Below are positions 18,946 through 27,682 of a DNA stretch of 57,304 nucleotides, piece after piece (the first letter of the stretch is position 1; the number at the start of each line of letters is the position of its first letter). The notes under the pieces were generated by a model that saw nothing but the letters and a program-made list of their open reading frames with translations, was not told the DNA's origin and searched no databases. A program made the translations under genes and the position numbers. The stretch comes from Candidatus Obscuribacterales bacterium (GTDB lineage: Bacteria; Cyanobacteriota; Vampirovibrionia; Obscuribacterales; Obscuribacteraceae), in the NCBI GenBank assembly GCA_021732085.1, contig JAKFVQ010000015.1, forward strand, positions 1 to 57,304, written 5' to 3'.

Positions 18946-20319
18946 ATGCAATCCAAACAGAAAGCTGTTTTGCTGATCCTCTCATTGTCATTTGGATTCT
19001 CTACGCCGCTGTCGTTTGCAAGTGCCGATGCCACAAATGAGGTGGGCACGGCAAATCCCATAGAAGGTGGTACCAAAGCAGAAGGCGAAAGTGCCTCAGG
19101 TAATGCAAGTCAGACAGCTCTGAGTAGAGGAATGGTCCAACAGTCTTGGAGACAATATGCTGAAGCCAGAAAATCATATGATGAAGCATTGAGGCAAGCT
19201 ATTAGTAAGATTGAACAGATAAATGCTCTCAAGGGAATTGGATTATTGGCCATGGGTGATGGGCGAGAGGACGACGCTTTAGATGCACTGAAGCAAGCTT
19301 CGGCACTTGAGTCGACACTGCCAAATGTAGATGAAGCAACTAAGGCTGCTACGTTGATGAATCTTGGACTTGCGTACACGCATCTATATCAATATGGTGA
19401 GGCGGAGCCGGTATACAAAAAAGCCCTGGAAGCGGCAGAATCCTCCCACGACAAAAAGACTATATCGAAGGCTTATGATCACTTGGGCATGCTTTTTATG
19501 AAAGATGGTCGTTTCGGCAACGCTGATGAAGCCAGTCTAAAAGCCGTTAACATAGCAAAGGAAGCTTGGGGAGCCGATAGTGTAAACGCCGCGTGCATGA
19601 TGGCAAATCGAGGCTATCTGCTGGGGCTGGAGGGACGCTATAAAGATTCCGAATCAACTCTTAATGAGGCACTCGAAATTCAAAGAAAGAGATCGGGTGA
19701 GGACAGTGCTCTTGTAGCGAGCGTCTTATCCGATTTGGGCAAAGTTTATCTTACGCAAAAGAAGCTTAGCGCAGCGGAGGAGGCATTTGCGGAGGCAATC
19801 AAAATACGTGGCAAGTTGGTTGAGAAAAACGAATCTGGGCTCTTGAAAATGAAGACGTTTTTGGCTCGTACATTGATGGAAGAAGGAAAGACAGCTGCTG
19901 CAAAACAGTTGGCGGAGACGTCCCTAAAACTGGCTGAACAAAAGTTTGGTGAAGACAGTCCGAAAATATTTTGGCAGCTTCTCACTCTTGCTACAGTGGC
20001 TGAGAACGGCGGCGATTATACAAAGTCGCTTACATTGGCTGAACGAGCATACGCCCACAATAAGACGGATCATAAATTGTTGATTCTTCTATCGAAACTT
20101 TATCAACGCAGCGATTTGAGAAGATCGGAAAGCTTTGCAAGGGAAGCTCTAAGTAAATGCGAACGTCAATTCGGTCCAGAGCATCCGGAAGTAGCTCGGT
20201 GTTCAGTTCAACTGGCTTCCGTTCTTAGGAACGAGAAACAATCGATAGAGGCTGCGCAATTGGATGCCCGAGTGGCTGGAATTCGACAAAGAATTGTTCT
20301 TTTGAACTCTGGCAAGTAA
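18946..20319 (+). CDS. Secreted or periplasmic tetratricopeptide repeat protein
   Basis: The N-terminus has a basic start and hydrophobic core (KQKAVLLILSLSFGFSTPLSFASA) fitting a Sec signal peptide with cleavage near residue 28. The rest is TPR repeats of the kinesin-light-chain type, for example LMNLGLAYTHLYQYGEAEPVYKKAL, YDHLGMLFMKDGRFGNADEASLKA and LSDLGKVYLTQKKLSAAEEAFAEAI, some 42 residues apart. Such proteins are scaffolds for protein contacts; partners cannot be read from the sequence. A GTG at 18937 is possible, but CAGGG lies eight bases before ATG 18946, so I prefer the latter. An operator-like inverted repeat lies upstream and a probable terminator downstream. Confidence 0.85.
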   Translation: MQSKQKAVLLILSLSFGFSTPLSFASADATNEVGTANPIEGGTKAEGESASGNASQTALSRGMVQQSWRQYAEARKSYDEALRQAISKIEQINALKGIGLLAMGDGREDDALDALKQASALESTLPNVDEATKAATLMNLGLAYTHLYQYGEAEPVYKKALEAAESSHDKKTISKAYDHLGMLFMKDGRFGNADEASLKAVNIAKEAWGADSVNAACMMANRGYLLGLEGRYKDSESTLNEALEIQRKRSGEDSALVASVLSDLGKVYLTQKKLSAAEEAFAEAIKIRGKLVEKNESGLLKMKTFLARTLMEEGKTAAAKQLAETSLKLAEQKFGEDSPKIFWQLLTLATVAENGGDYTKSLTLAERAYAHNKTDHKLLILLSKLYQRSDLRRSESFAREALSKCERQFGPEHPEVARCSVQLASVLRNEKQSIEAAQLDARVAGIRQRIVLLNSGK

Positions 20320-20359
20320 TAACTAAGCAAGTTCTAAATTGAAGCATTTGTCAAGACAG

Positions 20360-20403
20360 GCGTCAGTCGGTCTAGTTTTAAGTGCCTGTGACGCTCTTTT
20401 TTT
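20360..20403 (+). terminator. Probable terminator after the TPR gene
   Basis: GCGTCA (20360-20365) can pair with TGACGC (20389-20394), followed at once by TCTTTTTTT. An overlapping alternative stem ACAGGC/GCCTGT is also possible in the same segment. The T-run makes termination likely, though the stem is only six base pairs. Confidence 0.55.
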
Positions 20404-21378
20404 CAGGTTATTGCTGATTGTGGATTTTGATGGAAGGACGCTTTTAAGTCTGCGGGGATTAACAGTCTCCGATCGATAACTCACGCATAGCTGAGGTCTT
20501 GACTAACTGTTCAAAACTTTGGCGCGTAGAGTGGCGATTTGGCGACTTTTCTAGTTATGTGCAACTCACATAACGCCTGAAGAATGCATATCCAACCTTT
20601 CGAGCGCTTATCGAAAGTGAACTGCGTCTTTCTTATCCCGATCCGTTTCCATATCCGTGATTCTTCGCAACGGTATGTCACCATATCTGGTATTAGATAT
20701 CTGAATAGCTAAGAATAGGGCTTCTCGTGAGGTTCGAGACATGGATTCAAGCACTTTGCGGCTTTGTATCGATTAAAGTGTGGAAAGAATGGCTACTGAC
20801 AAAGTTTTGTGTCTCAATACATTCCTTCAAAACATTCCTTATATAAGGATGTCTTTCTGTAAAAATTGAGCGCGCGTTAGCGCTCCAAAACGCCTATGTA
20901 ACGATACTTCTACCGCCCCCGTTGATGATCAGGGATCTGTGAGTTTATTGCGTCTTGCGCATACAAGCAGTTCCCTCTATATAGCAAATGGCACTCGATG
21001 GGCATGTATGTCGTATTGTTGAAGGAATCTCTTGCATGAATTGCGCGAAGCAGATTGAGATTCAAAATTTCTCGTAGCTTCATCAAAGTTCTTGTTCAAA
21101 AGTCACAACTTTTTCACACAAATACATCATCCGTTAAGAAGCCCATCAAAAGCCAATCTTTCCCTATAGCAGAGGTCTGGCAAATAGCTTGGATTCTTGC
21201 TTTGCATATAGAAAACTGCACCAACAAGGTAAGTGCTTCAATTGCAATAGTTTGTTGATCAATTTCAATTAGAAAATGGAAAGCAGTTAGCTAGATGACG
21301 TTTTCTAAACATATACGTGGAAACACGCTTGAATAGCCACGCTAGGGTGAGTTCGTGTTCCTAAAGCCGGGCCGAGCG
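20404..21378. other. Gene-poor stretch of about 1 kb
   Basis: No supported gene. The only open frame of note (21055-21258 +) lacks a ribosome site and protein-like composition. A perfect six-base-pair hairpin GAGCGC-GCGTTA-GCGCTC lies at 20868-20885. No tRNA or other RNA gene could be folded by eye. It may hold decayed sequence or an unrecognised small RNA. Confidence 0.5.
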
Positions 21379-22146
21379 TCAAGCGAATTCTGCCACCACC
21401 GGTGCGTGATCTGATGGCTGTTCTAATTTGCGAGGCTCTCTATCTATATAGATGGTCTTGACCTTATCTGCCATCTGCGGGCTAGTCCATATGTGGTCGA
21501 TGCGGAATCCTATATTTCTGCGGAAAGCGTTCATTCGATAATCCCACCACGAGAACAACCCGTCCTTCTGGTGGACTCTGCGGAAAGCATCCTCTAAACC
21601 TGTCTGTCGGATGGCTTCTAAAGCGGATCTCTCAGCATCGCTGCACATAATGGTGCCTTTAACTTCGTTGGGATCGAAGACGTCTCTGTCTTCAGGTGCA
21701 ATGTTGAAATCCCCACAAAGAACTAAATTCTCGTGGCTAGACCGCTCGGTCGCCATGTAGTTCTTCAAGGAGGCAAGCCATTCCAGCTTGTATACGTATT
21801 TGTCAGAACCGACTTCGCCACCATTGGGAATATACACATCGATGATGCGGATTTCACCATATGATCCAGCGATTATCCGTTTGGAGCCTGGTCCGACCTC
21901 CTCATGCAATCCACGCACCACATTGCTGAGAGGTTTGTCAGAAAGAATGGCTACGCCGTTATAGGACTTCTCGCCATAGATCTCAATGCTGTATCCAAGC
22001 GCTTCCAGCTCGCTGCGTGGGAATTTTTCATCAACGACTTTTGTTTCTTGCAAGCAAAGTACGTTAGGTTTCACGAAACTAATCCAGTCAACCAGATGAG
22101 TTAAGCGTGTATTTATCGAATTGACGTTCCAAGTAGCCAGAATCAT
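21379..22146 (-). CDS. xth: Exodeoxyribonuclease III
   Basis: An AP endonuclease and 3'-5' exonuclease acting in base-excision repair. The 255-residue product starts ATWNVNSINTRL, has LCLQETKVVDEKFP (catalytic Glu near residue 35), the central VYIPNGGEVGSDKYVYKLEW, the catalytic GDFNIAPEDRDVFDP near residue 150, and the C-terminal RIDHIWTSP plus SDHAPVVAEF (catalytic His). The frame is open up to 22263, but family length and the conserved N-terminus put the start at ATG 22146; its Shine-Dalgarno is weak. It stands alone, with gene-poor DNA on both sides. Confidence 0.95.
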   Translation of the reverse strand: MILATWNVNSINTRLTHLVDWISFVKPNVLCLQETKVVDEKFPRSELEALGYSIEIYGEKSYNGVAILSDKPLSNVVRGLHEEVGPGSKRIIAGSYGEIRIIDVYIPNGGEVGSDKYVYKLEWLASLKNYMATERSSHENLVLCGDFNIAPEDRDVFDPNEVKGTIMCSDAERSALEAIRQTGLEDAFRRVHQKDGLFSWWDYRMNAFRRNIGFRIDHIWTSPQMADKVKTIYIDREPRKLEQPSDHAPVVAEFA

Positions 22147-22620
22147 CAGTGTTAGGACCCCATTCGCTTTCATTTGGATATGCAACCATATTTGGTTCAC
22201 CGTGCCACTAAGGGCAGTTGCACTTCCTGCTTCCGGCGAATTATATGCACGAAACTCTTGCAAATGCCAGCTTTTCTTTTTTGCACAGGTCTATATCTCA
22301 TGCATCGATGTATATGTCCTTCGATGATAGTGCCATCTATGCATTTCATGCGGTTTTTACGGTGGTGCTTATGTTTATTGGCTTTTGCGCTTTACGAAAA
22401 ATACTTTAGATAAAAGCACGATGGATAGCGAATTTATGCGGGTTTGAGACCTTTACGTTATTCGATTTGAGGAGTAAATTACTAAGCGTTGGATCGCGTT
22501 GGCGATATTCAAAAAAGCCACAGCCGATCTCATAAGGGGTTTATAGTTTATACAGCTTCCGGGCTCTTCAGATAACTGGGCCCAACCAAGCTGTGCTGTT
22601 CTGCGGGGGAACTAAGACAG
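22147..22620. other. Intergenic stretch between xth and the CopG-type gene
   Basis: 474 bases holding divergent control regions for xth (-) and the ribbon-helix-helix gene (+). One very short membrane-protein-like open frame (22314-22409) is listed separately. No other gene or clear operator is visible. Confidence 0.45.
22314..22409 (+). CDS. Possible 31-residue single-pass membrane peptide
   Basis: The frame encodes an acidic N-terminus (MSFDDSAIY), one hydrophobic helix (AVFTVVLMFIGFCAL) and a basic end (RKIL), the layout of small single-span membrane subunits with the N-terminus outside. There is no obvious Shine-Dalgarno before the ATG and no known partner next to it. It may equally be chance in AT-rich DNA. 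Confidence 0.25.
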   Translation: MSFDDSAIYAFHAVFTVVLMFIGFCALRKIL

Positions 22621-22827
22621 ATGCCTAAGAAAGTACTAATTGCACTACCACCTGCCATGTTGGAGCAAGTTGATTTCATCGCTCAATGCGAGCATAGAAC
22701 ACGCTCTGACCTGATACGTGAAGCGCTTCGCCGTTATCTTGATAATTTCAGAAGAAGCCAAAATTCATCCCATATGACTGTCAGTACACTGGAAACGCCA
22801 ACAAGCGTCACAACACCAGTCTCCTAA
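22621..22827 (+). CDS. Ribbon-helix-helix (CopG/Arc type) DNA-binding protein
   Basis: A 68-residue protein. Residues 1-45 fit the MetJ/Arc/CopG fold: the N-terminal strand KKVLIALPPAMLEQVDFIA, a turn, then the second helix TRSDLIREALRRYLDNF typical of these dimeric repressors. The C-terminal 25 residues are Ser/Thr-rich and probably disordered. Such proteins often act as antitoxin or plasmid copy-number repressors, but no toxin-like gene follows. GGGGGAAC lies upstream of the ATG. A strong terminator ends the unit 26 bases downstream, so this gene is monocistronic. Confidence 0.85.
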   Translation: MPKKVLIALPPAMLEQVDFIAQCEHRTRSDLIREALRRYLDNFRRSQNSSHMTVSTLETPTSVTTPVS

Positions 22828-22852
22828 GGTTTTTGAAACAGAATTGATGCGT

Positions 22853-22890
22853 AAAGCGCCGAGCACCTGCAAGCTCGGCGCTTTGTTTTT
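22853..22890 (+). terminator. Rho-independent terminator after the CopG-type gene
   Basis: Perfect 12-bp stem AAAGCGCCGAGC / GCTCGGCGCTTT with loop ACCTGCAA, followed by GTTTTT. Confidence 0.93.
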
Positions 22891-22991
22891 GGCTATACAA
22901 TTAGGACGCTCTGGAGATTCTCTGGGCTGATCCCCCTCTCACCTCCGCTATTACGACTCTACGTTTTTTCCAATTGGGACCGACAGTTGAC

Positions 22992-23438
22992 ATGCAATCA
23001 GAAACACCTCCGCTGACCCCACTGCAAACCCTGCTTCAAAGAAGCCTAGAATGCTCTAGAATCATCGAAATGATAGACGAGGTACTCCTAGCGCTTTCTC
23101 AGAAAAGAACGACCCTTGAAGAGAAAACAATAGCTGAGTATTTCCACAGGATTGTCGGAACCTTATGTACAGTGCTTTCTTTGCTCCATAGCTGCCTCTT
23201 AGAGACAGGCAGAGGGCAGCCAGCAATTGCACCGGAGCATATCCAGAGATTGCAGATTGTGAATGAGAATGTGCGCAATCGCATAGAAGAGCTATTGAAA
23301 ATAGTTAACTACAACATGAATCATCTTGAGCAATATTTCGAGTACGACTATTGCGCAAAGCTGATTGAAGAGCCCGGTTTCCTTCAGGAATATCAGGAAG
23401 TGATTGCGCTTCTGCACGCTTCAACGGCGGCAAAATGA
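22992..23438 (+). CDS. Hypothetical helical protein preceding the FAD oxidase
   Basis: A 148-residue protein I do not recognise. It is almost entirely predicted helix with a Pro/Thr-rich N-terminus (SETPPLTPLQTLLQR) and heptad-like stretches near EEVLLALSQKR and NRIEELLKIVNYNMNHLEQYF, so it may form a small coiled-coil bundle. A TTG at 22974 would add six residues, but ATG 22992 is the better start. Its TGA overlaps the ATG of the FAD-linked oxidase (ATGA at 23435-23438), so the two are translationally coupled and probably act together. Confidence 0.7.
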   Translation: MQSETPPLTPLQTLLQRSLECSRIIEMIDEVLLALSQKRTTLEEKTIAEYFHRIVGTLCTVLSLLHSCLLETGRGQPAIAPEHIQRLQIVNENVRNRIEELLKIVNYNMNHLEQYFEYDYCAKLIEEPGFLQEYQEVIALLHASTAAK

Positions 23439-24844
23439 GCCAGACCGTGAATGATACGCATTCGTTGCTAAACCGGACTGAGGTTGCCGAGCTGCAATGC
23501 GTTGAATCTTCTGATCAAATTATGAGTCTGGTGCAATACGCCAGAGCGAAGAACTTGAAAATAGCGGTCTGCGGCGCGCGTCATGCGATGGGCGGACAGC
23601 AATTCTGCGCTGGTGGTTTGCTCATCGACATGACGAGGATGAGCAAGATTCTCCACTTAGATCCGGAGCGAGGAATCGTCACAGTCCAGGCAGGCATAAA
23701 TTGGCAACAGCTAATCGAAGGTCTTAAAGAGATTCAAGCAAATATTGCCCAGGAGAAAAGATGGGTTATTGCTCAGAAACCGACCGGAGCTGATGACCTC
23801 ACTCTTGGTGGCTCTTTATCGGCAAACGTTCACGGGCGCGGTCTGACGATGAAGCCGATTATTGCTGATGTTGAGGAATTCTCTCTTGTTGATGCTGATG
23901 CAAGCTTGCAAAAAATAAATCGCACCAATCATCCTGATCTTTTCAAACTTGTGATAGGTGGCTATGGTTTGTTCGGCATAATCACTGAAATAAAGCTGAG
24001 ACTGATTCCCTTCTGCAATTTGGAACGTTGCGTTTCCGTAGTGAAAAGCACCGATCTGGCTGAATTGTTCTTGTCAAGAATCAAAGAGGGGCATCTCTAC
24101 GGAGATTTTCAGTTCGCTATTGATCAAAACGAAGATAACTTTCTGACTGAAGGGATTCTGTCTTCATATAAGGTTGCGCCACAAGGTACCGCGCCAACAG
24201 CAAATGCAAAGAAATTGTCCATGGATGAATGGAAAGAACTTTTGTATTTAGCTCATTTCAACAAGAAACTAGCGTATGAAAAATACAAAATGCATTATCT
24301 AGCAAGTAACGGACAAGTTTACGAATCCGATACGCACCAGCTCAGCACATACCTTGCCGGCTATCACGAGGATCTCGATCGAACGCATCAGCACATTGGC
24401 AATCGCGGAATGCGTTCCTCAGAAATCATTGGAGAGCACTACGTGCCTCTGCATTCATTGCATGAGTTCCTCGCCGAGGCAGCCACAATTCTTCGCGAAG
24501 AACAAGCGGAAATCGTTTATGGAACGGTGAGACTAATTAAGAAAGACGAGGAAAGTTTTTTGTCGTGGGCAAAAGATGATTTTGCATGCACGATTTTCAA
24601 TATCCACACCGTGCATGACGATGAAGGTTTGGAAAGAAGTCAAAATGCTTTTAGGCGCTTAATTCAGCTCTCTTCGTCTCTTGGGGGGAGCTTTTACTTG
24701 ACCTACCACCGTTTTGCGCTGCGAAAACAGATAGAAACTTGTTACCCGGCATTTCAAAGGTTCTTACAAACGAAGCTGCAATATGATCCGGATGAAATGT
24801 TTGCAAGTAATTGGTGGCTTCATCATAAACAGCTCTTCGCTTGA
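23435..24844 (+). CDS. FAD-linked oxidase (PCMH/VAO type)
   Basis: This 469-residue protein belongs to the vanillyl-alcohol-oxidase/PCMH fold: CGARHAMGGQQFCAGG (FAD pyrophosphate loop, about residues 45-60), GADDLTLGGSLSANVHGRG (about 125-145) and GGYGLFGIITEIKLRL (about 172-188). The C-terminal DPDEMFASNWW is the usual end of sugar-lactone oxidase relatives. Candidates are aldonolactone oxidases or decaprenyl-phosphoryl-ribose oxidase-like enzymes; the substrate cannot be read. No His or Cys for a bicovalent flavin is obvious beyond the HGRG segment. The last 194 bases overlap the end of the opposite-strand gene at 24651-25442. Confidence 0.85.
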   Translation: MSQTVNDTHSLLNRTEVAELQCVESSDQIMSLVQYARAKNLKIAVCGARHAMGGQQFCAGGLLIDMTRMSKILHLDPERGIVTVQAGINWQQLIEGLKEIQANIAQEKRWVIAQKPTGADDLTLGGSLSANVHGRGLTMKPIIADVEEFSLVDADASLQKINRTNHPDLFKLVIGGYGLFGIITEIKLRLIPFCNLERCVSVVKSTDLAELFLSRIKEGHLYGDFQFAIDQNEDNFLTEGILSSYKVAPQGTAPTANAKKLSMDEWKELLYLAHFNKKLAYEKYKMHYLASNGQVYESDTHQLSTYLAGYHEDLDRTHQHIGNRGMRSSEIIGEHYVPLHSLHEFLAEAATILREEQAEIVYGTVRLIKKDEESFLSWAKDDFACTIFNIHTVHDDEGLERSQNAFRRLIQLSSSLGGSFYLTYHRFALRKQIETCYPAFQRFLQTKLQYDPDEMFASNWWLHHKQLFA

Positions 24845-25442
24845 TGGATTCGGGATCAGAGAATTTGACGCAGGCGATTGCATCTTCTTCCAAGCCTTCA
24901 GTGAAAAAGAAATAGGGTATGCTGTCGTCGGCGTCTGTTTCCACTTTGTGCCATTTTTCCATTGCTTCGTTGCTGACTCGACGTTTTAGTACTGAGCCTA
25001 GAAGTGGATAGCGCACGAATTCGTACTTGTCGAGTAGCGGCATTGCGAAGAGTTTGCGACCGCCTTCTTCTTCGAGGCAAACTAATTCATCTGTAAGACC
25101 TATGTACACCGTTATGGTGTCGTCCAGATGATCAAGTTCGATAAAGACTGTCTTGCCGCGGTCTGTACGGATAATGGGACAGGTGCGATTTGCTTCGGCA
25201 AAGTAGTGCAAGGTCCAGTAAACCGTCTCGGGCAGTTCACTCGAACGCAGTGTGTTCACAACCAGTTCTTCGGTTAGATACGAAAAAGGAGATAGGACAT
25301 CAGGTGCCTTTTGATTCTCCCGAATCTCTTGAAGAAGAAGGCGTGACTTTTGGGCACGCTTGAGGAGGTTCTTCCAGTCATCAGCGATGTTCCAGCTGCT
25401 GCCGAAGAGATCGGAATTGTTTCCACGATTTTGAGAATGCAT
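24651..25442 (-). CDS. Hypothetical protein, paralogue of its upstream neighbour
   Basis: A 263-residue protein of unknown family. The core LPETVYWTLHYFAEANRTCP, then GKTVFIELDHLDDTITVYIG and LDKYEFVRYPLLGS, matches in order and spacing the C-terminal half of the protein at 25521-26321, so the pair are tandem paralogues. GTG 25472 is an alternative start, but AGGGG seven bases before ATG 25442 favours the shorter form. The last 64 codons lie antisense to the end of the FAD-linked oxidase gene. No signal peptide or membrane segment is visible. Confidence 0.75.
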   Translation of the reverse strand: MHSQNRGNNSDLFGSSWNIADDWKNLLKRAQKSRLLLQEIRENQKAPDVLSPFSYLTEELVVNTLRSSELPETVYWTLHYFAEANRTCPIIRTDRGKTVFIELDHLDDTITVYIGLTDELVCLEEEGGRKLFAMPLLDKYEFVRYPLLGSVLKRRVSNEAMEKWHKVETDADDSIPYFFFTEGLEEDAIACVKFSDPESIKRRAVYDEATNYLQTFHPDHIAASFVRTFEMPGNKFLSVFAAQNGGRSSKSSPQETKRAELSA

Positions 25443-25520
25443 ATCGCTACCCCTGAGCCAAGCGCTCGCCACAACCTTCTTTATCTTCGACCAGGGTCTT
25501 CCAACAAGAAAATTGGAGTT

Positions 25521-26321
25521 TTATCGATTGAAGCACTCAGCTTTCACCGAGCAGCTTGAAATTCCACAAGATTTGTCCGCAAATGCCGAAAAATGGAGGA
25601 CTGCGTAGACTGCCCTGCCGGGGATCAAATCATTCCCGCGCAGCAGTTCCGAACCCAGTCTGTGCTTTTCAAGGACGGCGTGTTCTTTCTTCGTGAAGCC
25701 GAAGACTTCTCTGGTAGTAGTTTCGACTTTGTATTCAAATACTTCATTGATGACCAGAATGCCGGACTGCTCGCGGATTCCGCGCGGGAAAATCGTAAAT
25801 TCGCGTTTGTGACCGAGGAAAACTCGGACTCTTTCGGTTTCGACATCGTACTCAATATACGCTATTGATCCACAGGACAGCTCCAGGTAAGGACTGTGGC
25901 GATTCGTCTGGTGAAATACCTTTAGAGCGCTATATGTGGCGTCTACAGCTAGAGGAAGCTTTAGTTCGCTTCGTAGCTCTGGTGGTAGCTGCTTCCTGCC
26001 TGAGGCTGGATATTTTGGAGCTTCGGGCGAATGTTTCTTGGGTGGGGTGAGCTTGGCCTGGCTGAAGCTGAAATCGTTCAGGACTCGAGGGACCGAAGAA
26101 TTGGGTTTAGCATCGGGCTGCGGAGGTGGCGGTGCCTGGCTCGCAGGAACAGATACCGGCGTAGCATCCGGTGATGCTTGAGATGGGTCGTCGAGAGAGA
26201 TGAGATCATTCAGCAAATCTTCCAGCCTGCCTCTTGGAGAAACTGGAACTTGCCTGTCCTGGTTTTGCTGGCCACCGACATTTTTGCCGGGAATAATGTG
26301 ACTTCCTGATATGTTTTGCAT
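25521..26321 (-). CDS. Hypothetical protein with Pro-rich N-terminus
   Basis: A 266-residue protein of unknown family. Residues 1-120 are low complexity, rich in Pro, Ser, Gln and Ala (ASQAPPPPQPDAKP) and probably disordered. Residues 125-245 form a compact domain (VDATYSALKVFHQTNRHSPY, GSIAYIEYDVETERVRVFLG, LVINEVFEYKVETT) that resembles the core of the next gene. AAGGG lies upstream of the ATG. It precedes its paralogue by 78 bases on the same strand, so they are likely an operon born by duplication. No function can be assigned. Confidence 0.75.
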   Translation of the reverse strand: MQNISGSHIIPGKNVGGQQNQDRQVPVSPRGRLEDLLNDLISLDDPSQASPDATPVSVPASQAPPPPQPDAKPNSSVPRVLNDFSFSQAKLTPPKKHSPEAPKYPASGRKQLPPELRSELKLPLAVDATYSALKVFHQTNRHSPYLELSCGSIAYIEYDVETERVRVFLGHKREFTIFPRGIREQSGILVINEVFEYKVETTTREVFGFTKKEHAVLEKHRLGSELLRGNDLIPGRAVYAVLHFSAFADKSCGISSCSVKAECFNR

Positions 26322-26548
26322 TGCCTGAAACCCTTACCTTTTCGTCTTTCGGTTGCTAGTCAATCGCATTTTGCAACTGTCTTTAAGACGTCACGTGCTT
26401 TCAAATGGTTTTGTTCGTTGAGCAAAAGTACACAAATTGAAACACTCAATAGTCGACGGCTGTCTCATGACAATTAGGGGCGACGTCTGAAGGAATTAAG
26501 CTGGTTAACCGTTATAATTCCAAGCTGATACTTCATTTGAGGTCTTTT

Positions 26549-27046
26549 GTGGCGGCAAAGCAAGATAAGACAAAGTCAAAGGCAAAGAACTATTGGCTTT
26601 TCAAATCGGAGCCCTCAGTTTTTTCAATAGAAGATTTGGAAAGTGCTCCGAAGAAAACTACGTTCTGGGACGGTGTCCGAAATTACCAGGCGCGTAATTT
26701 TTTGCGGGATAGCATCAAGAATGGTGATTTGGTTTTCTACTATCACAGCAACTCAGAACCTTCAGGAATAGCCGGAATTGCCGAGGTAGTAAAGGAAGGC
26801 TATCCCGACCACACGGCTTTCGATGAGAATGATGATCACTACGATCCGAAGAGTGACAAGAAGAATCCCACCTGGTTCATGGTTGACGTGAAACACGTTA
26901 AGACTTTCAAGAAGGTCGTTAGCCTGGAAGACTTGCGTCAGATACCGGCACTGGACAAGATGGCTGTTCTACAAAAAGGCAGCCGCCTTTCCATACAGCC
27001 TGTTACGGCTGCTGAATGGGATGCGATAGTGAGAAAATTCGGTTAA
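26549..27046 (+). CDS. EVE domain-containing protein
   Basis: A 165-residue protein consisting of a basic leader (AAKQDKTKSKAK) and one EVE domain of the thymocyte nuclear protein 1 type: YWLFKSEPSVFSIEDLE, FWDGVRNYQARNFLRD, GDLVFYYHSN, GIAGIAEVVKEGYPD, and the C-terminal LPALDKM-type segment with MAVLQKGSRLSIQPV. The PUA-like EVE fold binds modified bases, as YTH domains do, and often occurs near modification-dependent defence. GAGG lies six bases before GTG 26549, which I take as the start over TTG 26537. It ends five bases from the opposite-strand gene at 27052. Confidence 0.92.
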   Translation: MAAKQDKTKSKAKNYWLFKSEPSVFSIEDLESAPKKTTFWDGVRNYQARNFLRDSIKNGDLVFYYHSNSEPSGIAGIAEVVKEGYPDHTAFDENDDHYDPKSDKKNPTWFMVDVKHVKTFKKVVSLEDLRQIPALDKMAVLQKGSRLSIQPVTAAEWDAIVRKFG

Positions 27047-27051
27047 GTTGA

Positions 27052-27675
27052 TTAGCCAATTCTTCCGGCAGAATCGAGCATTCGTGATGAAACTTTTGCA
27101 GCTTCAGAAAAGTTGCCTAACTTGTTTTCTTCAGCAAACCCATCGGTCCAGGCAACGATAACATTGTGAGCCGCAAAGTCGAGGCAGCTTTTCTCCGCAT
27201 CATAATGAGCCGCCGAGAAATAAAGCTTGAATTGATTTGCAAATGTCAGCTCCAGGTCTCGTGGATAAAGTGGGCGCGGCCATCCTAGCGGGGGGTCGAC
27301 TGCGCCGGTGCTTTGCCAGTAAACTGATACGCCGGTAATGATTGATGGTAGGAATTTTGACCATGGTTTCTGGGTAGTCACGTCCCAAACCGCACCATTT
27401 ACCACAAAGTCCTGCCACGGCTTTTCGCCAAAACTCAATCCGTATTGAAAGAAAGTACCATTCCAATGTAGGAAGGATTCCTGGATTCCTGATAAGCCAG
27501 GATAGGTCAACTGAATCCCTTGTTGAACGCCGTGAAACTTTTCTTTGTTCTGTGCCCAACCAATTAGATCGTCCAGAGGCGGGCTTTCAATGTACTTTAC
27601 CTGCCGAATCTCTTTGCCAAGCAATTGAAAAATTGCTTGTTCCAGCTCGTTTTGTTCTTGTTCGTCGCGATTCAT
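27052..27675 (-). CDS. Hypothetical protein
   Basis: A 207-residue soluble protein that I do not recognise. It starts with an acidic helix (NRDEQEQNELEQAIFQLLG), followed by an aromatic-rich, probably beta-rich middle (FLHWNGTFFQYGLSFGEKPW, GVSVYWQSTGAV) and the segment LELTFANQFKLYFSAAHYD, which suggests a small ligand-binding or immunity-like fold. It lies seven bases upstream of the membrane-fused spermidine-synthase-like gene's stop; that gene ends at 27683 and is transcribed first, so this one is the second cistron of the pair. Confidence 0.7.
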   Translation of the reverse strand: MNRDEQEQNELEQAIFQLLGKEIRQVKYIESPPLDDLIGWAQNKEKFHGVQQGIQLTYPGLSGIQESFLHWNGTFFQYGLSFGEKPWQDFVVNGAVWDVTTQKPWSKFLPSIITGVSVYWQSTGAVDPPLGWPRPLYPRDLELTFANQFKLYFSAAHYDAEKSCLDFAAHNVIVAWTDGFAEENKLGNFSEAAKVSSRMLDSAGRIG

Positions 27676-27682
27676 CGCCTGA

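Noticed and set aside
20725..20750. GGTTCGAGAC resembling a tRNA T-loop
   Set aside because: No five-base T-stem, anticodon arm or acceptor stem can be formed around it.
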